50,430 nucleotides of DNA from an uncultured Woeseiaceae bacterium (GTDB taxonomy: Bacteria > Pseudomonadota > Gammaproteobacteria > Steroidobacterales > Woeseiaceae): positions 1 through 50,430 of the forward strand of contig CAMYJB010000020.1 in NCBI GenBank assembly GCA_947258565.1, in the 5' to 3' direction. Under the pieces are notes generated by a model. It did no database searches. It was not told the DNA's origin and saw only the letters and a list, made by a program, of their open reading frames with translations. How positions within the stretch are numbered: position 1 is the stretch's first letter; each line of letters begins with the position of its first letter. Below are positions 45,127 through 50,430 of this stretch, piece after piece. The translations under genes were made by a program, and so were the position numbers.

Positions 45127-45203
45127 GGTGATGTAGCTCAGATGGTTAGAGCGGCGGACTCATAACCCGCAGGTCGGTGGTTCAATTCCACCCATCACCA
45201 CCA
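45127..45203 (+). tRNA. tRNA-Met (anticodon CAT)
   Basis: 77 bases with encoded CCA. Acceptor GGTGATG/CATCACC; D arm GCTC...GAGC; anticodon loop CTCATAA with CAT at its centre; T arm GGTGG TTCAATT CCACC. The anticodon stem GCGGA/CCCGC has one A-C mismatch next to the loop. CAT could also mean tRNA-Ile with lysidine, but the CTCATAA loop favours elongator Met. An integrase gene lies downstream, so its 3' end is the probable attachment site. Confidence 0.9.
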
Positions 45204-45214
45204 ATTCAACATCC

Positions 45215-45252
45215 AGAGCCGTCCCGGGAAATCCGGGACGGCTCTTTTTTTA
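45215..45252 (+). terminator. strong intrinsic terminator after tRNA-Met
   Basis: A perfect 13-bp stem AGAGCCGTCCCGG/CCGGGACGGCTCT (45215-45227 with 45233-45245), loop GAAAT, followed by seven T. It terminates the tRNA transcript. Confidence 0.92.
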
Positions 45253-45317
45253 GCATTAGATACAGCGAGTTACGAGGAAAGTCCGTTCGATGCTGTCCGC
45301 GTAAATTCATTGACAGC

Positions 45318-45425
45318 GGGGGCCACTTGGGGGCACTTTTGGGGGCATCTAGCGCCTTTTTCAATACAGATGCCCCCAGAGATGCCCCCAGAGATGCCCC
45401 CAGAGATGCCCCCAGAGATGCCCCC
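45318..45425. repeat. inverted array of GGGGGC / GCCCCC repeats before the integrase
   Basis: Three GGGGGC boxes start at 45318, 45329 and 45341 (11-12 bp apart, each followed by CA or CCA). Then a 12-bp unit GATGCCCCCAGA is repeated four times from 45369 to 45416 with a fifth partial copy to 45425, ending just before the integrase ATG. The two arms point toward each other around about 45358. The layout suits arm-type integrase sites or an operator that represses int. Confidence 0.75.
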
Positions 45426-45427
45426 AA

Positions 45428-46624
45428 ATGAATCTTACCGTCCAGACCATCAAGAACGCCAAACCGACAGCCAAAACCCGAAAACTATTCGACGGTGGAG
45501 GTCTTTACCTGGAAGTGTCGCCAAAAGGCCGAAAATGGTGGCGATTGAAATATCGATTCGGCGGCAAGGAGAAGAAACTCTCATTGGGCGTGTATCCGGA
45601 CGTCACATTGAAAGAAGCACGCGATCGGCGTTATGAAGCTAAGAAGTTGCTGGAAGATTGCATCGATCCTGGTGAACGTCGCCAGTCCATTCGAAAAGAA
45701 GTTCAAACGAAAAGTGCAATTACATTCGAGCTGGTAGCGCGAGAGTGGTTTTCGGGCCATGAACCAACTTGGGCCAAGAGCCATTCGTCGAAAGTAATAG
45801 GGCGCCTTGAGAAAAACGTCTTTCCTTGGCTCGGAAAGAAAGCGATCAATAGCATCACGCCGCCACAGATTCTCGAAGTTATCCGCAGAATTGAAGAGCG
45901 TGGCGTACTCGAGACGGCACATAGAACACTCGCCACCTGTGGGCAAGTGTTCCGCTACGCAATTGCCACCGGGAGAGCAGAACGGGATGTAACGGCCGAC
46001 TTGCGAGGAGCATTGCCCCCGATTAAACGAAAACACTTCGCAGCGGTTACCGAACCTGACCAGGTCGCCGTTCTTCTTCGCCAAATCCATGGCTACGTAG
46101 GATCAATGGTCGTGCGGTGTGCAATGCAGCTTGCACCTTTAGTATTTGTCCGTCCTGGTGAGCTACGGATGGCAAAGTGGGAAGACATCAATCTCGAGGC
46201 TGCCGAGTGGCGATACGTCGTCTCCAAAACAGGCACGCCACATATAGTGCCTCTCTCAATACAGGCGGTCGAAATATTGCGTGAGATCGAGCCGCTGACC
46301 GGCGATGGAAAATACGTTTTCCCGAGCGCCCGCAGCTCGAAAGGCGATCGAGCAATGAGTGACAATGCGATCTTAGCGGCGATGCGCGGAATGGGAATAG
46401 GCAAGGATGTGATGACCGGGCACGGATTCCGAGCCATGGCTAGAACCATGTTGGATGAAATTCTCGGCTATCGTCCAGAATTAATCGAGCACCAACTGGC
46501 CCATCAGGTCAAAGACCCGAACGGCCGTGCATACAATCGGACAAAACATATGGCTGAACGTAAAGCGATGATGCAAGACTGGGCGGACTACTTGGATCGA
46601 CTGCGGGAGACTGCCAGCAATTAG
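45428..46624 (+). CDS. int: tyrosine integrase, P4/DUF4102 type
   Basis: 398 residues. The N-terminal DUF4102 arm-binding domain (1-85) holds FDGGGLYLEVSPKGRKWWRL (key GGGLYLEV); a core-binding domain (about 95-185) and a catalytic domain follow, with arginine in FVRPGELRMAKW, HGFR as HXXR, and the nucleophile tyrosine in GRAYNRTKHM. Such enzymes insert islands into tRNA 3' ends. The gene is visibly richer in A/T than the chromosome to the left, a sign of transfer. It follows tRNA-Met by 225 bases and points into the island. Confidence 0.95.
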   Translation: MNLTVQTIKNAKPTAKTRKLFDGGGLYLEVSPKGRKWWRLKYRFGGKEKKLSLGVYPDVTLKEARDRRYEAKKLLEDCIDPGERRQSIRKEVQTKSAITFELVAREWFSGHEPTWAKSHSSKVIGRLEKNVFPWLGKKAINSITPPQILEVIRRIEERGVLETAHRTLATCGQVFRYAIATGRAERDVTADLRGALPPIKRKHFAAVTEPDQVAVLLRQIHGYVGSMVVRCAMQLAPLVFVRPGELRMAKWEDINLEAAEWRYVVSKTGTPHIVPLSIQAVEILREIEPLTGDGKYVFPSARSSKGDRAMSDNAILAAMRGMGIGKDVMTGHGFRAMARTMLDEILGYRPELIEHQLAHQVKDPNGRAYNRTKHMAERKAMMQDWADYLDRLRETASN

Positions 46625-46626
46625 CT

Positions 46627-47094
46627 CATCCTAAGAAATGGCCCAAAGCTGGGGAAACAGTACTGGCCGCGGTATGGGCGCGAGAGAACACTCGAGAAGC
46701 AATTTTTGATGCGATAACGCGTGAGGAGGTCTACGCCACCACTGGTTCACGCATCCGCGTGCGCGTCTTCGGCGGTTGGGACTTCGAGGCGGATGAGGTG
46801 AAATGACAAGACCTCGCTGAGCAACGTTATCGTAGCGGCGTACCAATGGGCGGCGACCTTACAAGTGGACCGGACGGCAAAGCGCCGAGCTTCATGAATC
46901 GCGCCTTGCGCGATCCCGACAACGCCAATCTCAATCGCGTGCAAGTCATCAAGGGCTGGCTTGATTCCGACGGAGACACTCATGAACGCATCTATGATGT
47001 TGCTTGCGCAGACGGTCGTGCGATAGTCGAACGCCGCTGCGACAAACCGGTGGGGAGCGCCGTTCTTCCTGCGTGGTTGACAGTCGATCGTTAA
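46627..47094 (+). pseudogene. DUF3604 protein, decayed C-terminal fragment
   Basis: The frame reads VWARENTREAIFDAITREE, VYATTGSRIRVRVFGGWDF, then an in-frame TGA at 46804, then GVPMGGDLTSGPDGKAPSF and NLNRVQVIKGWLDSDGDTHE to a stop at 47094. These are the conserved C-terminal blocks of DUF3604 proteins, about 155 residues of an original 600 or more. The TGA stands where homologues continue and could come from CGA. The fragment begins three bases after the integrase stop, so the 5' part was probably lost in the recombination that placed int here. Translation from ATG 46846 could give 82 residues, but function is unlikely. Confidence 0.75.
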
Positions 47095-47268
47095 CGCAAG
47101 CCCGAACATGTTCATGTTGATCGGAGCCACTCGCGCCGATTGTGGCTCGGGCAAATTGCTGTGGTCCAGCCCCCCCTGCGGGTCCTTTGGTCCACCATCA
47201 ACGACGTGAGTATGTGTGGAGCTCATGTCATTTGACTGCCGCAGAAGCTTATTGAGAGAGGTTCGCTG

Positions 47269-47664
47269 TTGCCGATCATCTTCATTACAGGTCACGGTGA
47301 CATTCCGTTGGCTGTTGAGGCAATGCGTCGGGGCGCCCTCGATTTCATCCGCAAACCATTTGGTGAACAAAATGTTCTCGATCGAATCAATGAGGCGCTG
47401 GATATCGAGGATGGCAAACGCCGTACACAGCTCGATAAGCAGCAGGTGCTGGATCAGTTCAACAGCCTTTCCGAACGAGAGTTGGAAGTCTTGGAACTGG
47501 TCGCCGAAGGAAAAATGAACAAGGTTGTCGCTCAGGACCTCGGCATCAGCGAGCGGACTGTCGAAGTACATCGATCTCACATCATGCACAAACTCGGCGT
47601 GCAAACGCTGGCGCAATTGGTTCGGTTGAAGATCGAGGCGGAAGGGCTCAACGAAACCGAATAA
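47269..47664 (+). CDS. FixJ-type response regulator, N-terminally truncated
   Basis: 131 residues from a TTG. It begins inside a receiver domain at IIFITGHGDIPLAV, retains the lysine loop in DFIRKPFG, and then has a complete LuxR/FixJ helix-turn-helix (LSERELEVLELVAEGKMNK ... SERTVEVHRSHIMHKLG). The first half of the receiver, with the acidic pair and the phosphoacceptor aspartate, is missing. Upstream the same frame reads LPQKLIERGSL and then hits TGA at 47233; fragments of the lost region appear out of frame. It is probably a broken gene, though the DNA-binding domain could still be made. Confidence 0.65.
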   Translation: MPIIFITGHGDIPLAVEAMRRGALDFIRKPFGEQNVLDRINEALDIEDGKRRTQLDKQQVLDQFNSLSERELEVLELVAEGKMNKVVAQDLGISERTVEVHRSHIMHKLGVQTLAQLVRLKIEAEGLNETE

Positions 47665-47704
47665 GAGCCGCTCGATGGCCACCTAAACGCTCGGGTGCTG
47701 CGGG

Positions 47705-47756
47705 GTAGCCACAACCGAGCGAGGGGCACCCACAATCGCGGCCCGGGCATTCCCAA
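47705..47756 (+). promoter_or_regulatory. three 21-bp-phased repeats before the receiver gene
   Basis: GTAGCCACAA (47705), GCACCCACAA (47726) and GCATTCCCAA (47747) start exactly 21 bp apart, on the same face of the helix. The third matches the second at 7 of 10 positions. They lie about 65-115 bases before the receiver ATG at 47822 and may be an activator binding array, for instance for a FixJ/LuxR-type regulator. Confidence 0.45.
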
Positions 47757-47821
47757 TAGTCACGCCGGCGAGCCCTCGCGATACTTCCAGTCAAATAAAC
47801 ACACTGATTGGAATCCCTGAA

Positions 47822-48220
47822 ATGCCCGCCACCTGTGACACCGTCTACGTCGTCGACCCGGACGAGTCCGTACACGATGCGATCACGACGCTACTGCAGT
47901 CGGCAGGAGTGCACGTTGCTTGTTTTCGCACGCCAGAGGCGTTCCTGAATTCATTTAACTCACGCACTACGCGAGGTTGCTGTTTGCTACTTGAGGCGGA
48001 GTTGCCAGGTATTGGGAGCCTCGCCCTGATTCGTAAGGTAAATGATCAGGTCCCTGGTATGCCAATCGTGGTCCTTGCCAGTACCAATGACAGCAATATC
48101 GCCGCACAAGCCCTGAGAGCGGGCGCCCTCGATGTAATCGATAAGCCACTGTTCGGCGGTCACCTGCTTGATCGCATTTTAGGCGTGTCCGCGACAGGGA
48201 CGTACGCCGTTACTTCTTAG
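47822..48220 (+). CDS. stand-alone receiver-like protein with Glu at the phosphoacceptor site
   Basis: 132 residues, one FixJ-like receiver domain and no output domain. The acidic pocket is present (VVDPDES, D12 and D14) and the lysine loop is DVIDKP. The strand that should read LD..MPG reads LLLEAELPG, putting E58 where the phosphorylated Asp belongs. A Glu there often mimics the phosphorylated state, so the protein may be locked on or be a phosphorylation-independent partner. It lies 28 bases before the porin gene and 157 bases after the truncated FixJ-like gene. Confidence 0.75.
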   Translation: MPATCDTVYVVDPDESVHDAITTLLQSAGVHVACFRTPEAFLNSFNSRTTRGCCLLLEAELPGIGSLALIRKVNDQVPGMPIVVLASTNDSNIAAQALRAGALDVIDKPLFGGHLLDRILGVSATGTYAVTS

Positions 48221-48248
48221 TTCACATGACCCTTATCTGGAGAACAAT

Positions 48249-49502
48249 ATGATCACGAAAGATTGGTGCAGGACGATTGCCTGGTCCGCGTTAGCGCTTG
48301 CGCTGCTCGCGAGCCCAGCATTCGCGCAAATGCACCCCGACCGTATCGCGGAACTCGAAGAGCAGGTCTCGGCATTAGCCGAACAACTCGGTGAGTTAGA
48401 AGCCGCGCTCGACGAAGCTAAAGATGCAGAAGGCCTCGATGGTCTGCGCAAGGATGTAGAAGCCAATAAGGTGGCTATTCAGGCAACGCAGTCGGCGACG
48501 ACGTTTACCGATGCCACATCCGTCACCCACCTGTCGGGCTATGCATCGGCTGACTACGTGAGTGTCGAAGACGGCCCGGCCGCCTTCGTTGCCAACTTCA
48601 ACCCGATGTTTCACTTCCTGTACGACAACAAGATCCTGTGGGAAGCGGAGCTGGAGGTTGAGGTTGAGGAAAACGGCGATACCAACATTGGCTTGGAATA
48701 CACCACTGTCGACTGGTTCCTGAATGACAAACTTACGCTGATTGCGGGCAAGTTCCTCAGCCCGATCGGTACTTTCCGGCAGAACTTACACCCCTCGTGG
48801 ATCAATAAGCTACCGTCTGCCCCACCGGGTTTTGGCCACGATGGTGCGGCACCGATATCTGAAGTTGGCGTGCAATTGCGGGGTGTGGCTCCGATGGGCA
48901 ATAGCAAGCTGAACTATGCGTTCTACCTTGGCAACGGTCCCAAGATCGAGGGAGAAGATGGTGAGATCCATGCCGTTGAAGCTGAAGGTTTTGCCTCAGA
49001 TCCTGATGACGAGAAAGTTTTCGGTGGGCGCATTGCGTTTCTGCCGATCCCGAGTCTGGAATTCGGCGTTTCTGGCGCCAGCGGCGATGTAGCAGTTGTT
49101 GAAGATGATGGCACCGACATCGAAGGAGATCCGAAGCGGGGTTACGAGGTGGTCGGTTTTGACGCTAGCTATCGCTGGAGGAATTTGGATCTGCGCGGCG
49201 AGTACGTCAGCCAGGAAGTGGAAGAGAACCCGCTAAGTATCGCTCCTGAAGGCGGCAAGTGGGAAACCTGGTACGCGCAGGCGGCCTACCAGTTCGCGGA
49301 AGGCAAGTGGGAAGGCGTGGCGCGCTACACCGACTTCAAGTCGCCGCATGCTGACGACACGCAAGAGCAGCTTGCGCTCGGCGTGAACTACCTGATCACC
49401 CCCAGCGCTATGCTCAAGTTCGCCTACGAGTCGAACAAGGGCGAGCCTGGTGAAATCACTGATGCCGACCGCTGGATCATCCAGATTGCTTACGGTTATT
49501 GA
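48249..49502 (+). CDS. outer-membrane porin with N-terminal coiled coil
   Basis: 417 residues: signal peptide (1-26, ending AFAQ), a coiled coil (about 30-75, rich in EELEEQVSALAEQ-like heptads) and a beta barrel with alternating strands, ending in an aromatic residue (AYGY). The layout resembles phosphate-selective-porin-like (OprO/OprP fold) and related trimeric porins, in which the coiled coil can contact peptidoglycan. The solute cannot be told. GGAG lies nine bases before ATG 48249. It is followed closely by two c-type cytochromes. Confidence 0.85.
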   Translation: MITKDWCRTIAWSALALALLASPAFAQMHPDRIAELEEQVSALAEQLGELEAALDEAKDAEGLDGLRKDVEANKVAIQATQSATTFTDATSVTHLSGYASADYVSVEDGPAAFVANFNPMFHFLYDNKILWEAELEVEVEENGDTNIGLEYTTVDWFLNDKLTLIAGKFLSPIGTFRQNLHPSWINKLPSAPPGFGHDGAAPISEVGVQLRGVAPMGNSKLNYAFYLGNGPKIEGEDGEIHAVEAEGFASDPDDEKVFGGRIAFLPIPSLEFGVSGASGDVAVVEDDGTDIEGDPKRGYEVVGFDASYRWRNLDLRGEYVSQEVEENPLSIAPEGGKWETWYAQAAYQFAEGKWEGVARYTDFKSPHADDTQEQLALGVNYLITPSAMLKFAYESNKGEPGEITDADRWIIQIAYGY

Positions 49503-49521
49503 GTTCTGAGGAGTTAAGACA

Positions 49522-49830
49522 ATGAGATCGAACACGTTCACACTGATTCCGGTTGCGGTAGTTACCGTGCTTCTGGGAATCGGCCTGCTGGCAGGGCAAC
49601 CGCCGGCAGTCGCAGAGGAGGCCACGGCCTCAGCGCAAAATGACCCCATGAAATTCGCCAACGGGGCGAAGACCTGGGCCGACACCTGCGCACGTTGTCA
49701 CAACATGCGTGACCCCAAGTCCTTGCGTGACGACCAATGGCGCGCGGCCATTGCCCACATGCGGGTACGCGCAGGCCTGACTGGTGAGGAGGCGGAAAAT
49801 GTCCTGGTTTTCTTGCAGCAGAGTAACTAG
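49522..49830 (+). CDS. small monohaem cytochrome c
   Basis: 102 residues: a signal peptide/anchor (about 1-31), then haem site CARCH at 56-60 and M80 in AHMRVRAGL as the likely axial methionine. It is a periplasmic electron carrier. 19 bases after the porin stop, with GAGGAG seven bases before the ATG. It overlaps the next cytochrome gene by 32 bases. Confidence 0.88.
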   Translation: MRSNTFTLIPVAVVTVLLGIGLLAGQPPAVAEEATASAQNDPMKFANGAKTWADTCARCHNMRDPKSLRDDQWRAAIAHMRVRAGLTGEEAENVLVFLQQSN

Positions 49831-50152
49831 GAGCCTCGCCATCGTTGTGCTGGCGTCATTCGTGACGCCGGCCATGGCCGAGGACACCGCGACGGGTGAG
49901 AAAGTCTACGCACAGACCTGCATCGCCTGTCATGGTGCCAATGGCAAGGGCATGATTCCTGGTGTCAGCGATTTGACTGCTGCCGACGGCCCCTTGGTCA
50001 AGTCCGATGATGTGCTTATCGCGAGTATTCGCGATGGCTTAACTACGCCGGGGAAGCCGCTCTCCATGCCGCCCAAAGGCGGGAATCCGTCGCTATCGGA
50101 TGAGGATATCCAGGCGGTGCTTGCCTACGTAAGAGAGGCGTTCGGCCGCTGA
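49799..50152 (+). CDS. small monohaem cytochrome c, class I (c5-like)
   Basis: 117 residues: signal peptide (about 1-27, ending AMA), haem site CIACH at 41-45 followed by GANGKG, and MPPKGG near 95 supplying the axial methionine. ATG 49799 is chosen because AGGAGG stands seven bases upstream; a GTG at 49784 is less likely. With the cytochrome before it, it probably takes electrons from a periplasmic dehydrogenase encoded further right, beyond the window. Confidence 0.9.
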   Translation: MSWFSCSRVTRSLAIVVLASFVTPAMAEDTATGEKVYAQTCIACHGANGKGMIPGVSDLTAADGPLVKSDDVLIASIRDGLTTPGKPLSMPPKGGNPSLSDEDIQAVLAYVREAFGR

Positions 50153-50406
50153 CAGGAAAAGGAAAGGGCTTGACATGAATGTGGGATACAGGTCCTAAGC
50201 TTGTCGACACTAGGAATCGAAAGTGATGTACGGATAAGACATTCACGATGATCGTGCGTGCCGGCCAGCAGTAGCACCGATAGCGAATACAAACGGTGCT
50301 CCAAAACACGGTCAGCCTTCAAGGAGGATGACGGTCAGGCGGAACTTTGACGAAACATCACGTCAAGAATCACAGGGGCAGACGCCCTACAGTTAGGAGA
50401 TAAATC

Positions 50407-50430
50407 ATGAACAGAAAACTGATAGCAACA
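50407..50430 (+). CDS. start of a further gene (cut by the window edge)
   Basis: ATG 50407 is preceded by TTAGGAGATAAATC, a good ribosome-binding site, and the eight visible codons read MNRKLIAT, a plausible start of a signal peptide. Nothing more can be said. About 250 bases separate it from the cytochrome gene, room for its own promoter; TTGACA at 50172 has no good -10 partner. Confidence 0.6.

Noticed and set aside
45206..45427. Leftward frame encoding repeated GASL units
   Set aside because: It is only the translation of the 12-bp tandem repeat before the integrase; the repeat unit being a multiple of three keeps the frame open.
46747..47682. Long leftward open frame of 311 codons across the island regulatory region
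   Set aside because: It is the antisense reading of the DUF3604 remnant and the FixJ-like gene, has no recognisable domain, and lacks a ribosome-binding site.
50327..50395. 22-codon open frame after AAGGAGG
   Set aside because: The Shine-Dalgarno touches the ATG with no spacer, and the peptide resembles nothing recognisable.
1..50430. CRISPR arrays and rRNA genes
   Set aside because: No repeat-spacer pattern and no rRNA-like sequence were seen; the only tandem repeats are the short boxes before the integrase.

Overview
The window looks like chromosome of a GC-rich (roughly 60-65% by eye) marine-type gammaproteobacterium. The core block hemA-prfA / TPR-lolB / tRNA-Gln-prs-rplY-pth-ychF has the usual gammaproteobacterial order, and the accessory genes (TonB receptor, sulfatase, FadE-type dehydrogenase, P4-type integrase at a tRNA) fit a heterotroph such as Woeseiales or Steroidobacterales. 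That lineage call is inference; there is no rRNA here.

Region 1 (1-4526): the start of a leftward secreted sulfatase, then a rightward respiratory operon of a b6-type cytochrome b, a Rieske protein and an eight-haem cytochrome c with a TPR tail. No cytochrome c1 is present. The Rieske frame runs on into the haem gene, which suggests a small deletion or frameshift at the junction.

Region 2 (4533-26494): a large catabolic cluster. Leftward: SDR and zinc alcohol dehydrogenase; aldehyde dehydrogenase; a guanidinobutyrase-like ureohydrolase behind an AraC regulator. Rightward: two VOC proteins, an SDR and an MFS transporter; a FadE-type acyl-CoA dehydrogenase; a second AraC regulator; then TonB receptor, MFS transporter, fused E1 and E2 of a 2-oxo acid dehydrogenase, an APH-fold kinase and a phospho-lyase-type class III aminotransferase. 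The most notable observation is that these transcription units share two promoter classes. One has direct half-sites (AAATATCAT type) 21 bp apart, placed exactly 22 bp before a -10 hexamer, in front of the sulfatase, alcohol dehydrogenase, FadE and TonB units. The other has half-sites TGTCCTTAAAAGTCA 22 bp apart, in front of the VOC operon and the aldehyde dehydrogenase. Two intergenic gaps carry one of each class back to back. With two AraC regulators encoded in the cluster, this looks like a two-regulator catabolic regulon for an unidentified, perhaps sulfated and nitrogen-containing, substrate.

Region 3 (26598-38979): a P2A-type cation ATPase, prfA, hemA, a TPR protein, lolB, tRNA-Gln, prs, an inserted ornithine cyclodeaminase homologue, rplY, pth and ychF. 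ispE is missing from its usual place between lolB and the tRNA.

Region 4 (39167-44908): a secreted endonuclease/exonuclease/phosphatase-fold protein, a type IV pilin, an exported metallo-beta-lactamase-fold hydrolase and a hybrid histidine kinase with CHASE4-like sensor, receiver and Hpt domains.

Region 5 (44984-50430): a partial tRNA-Met copy, an intact tRNA-Met, and the left edge of an integrated island: tyrosine integrase preceded by an inverted array of GGGGGC / GCCCCC repeats, a decayed DUF3604 fragment, a truncated FixJ-like regulator, a receiver-only protein with Glu at the phosphoacceptor position, a porin, two small c-type cytochromes and the first codons of another gene at the window edge.
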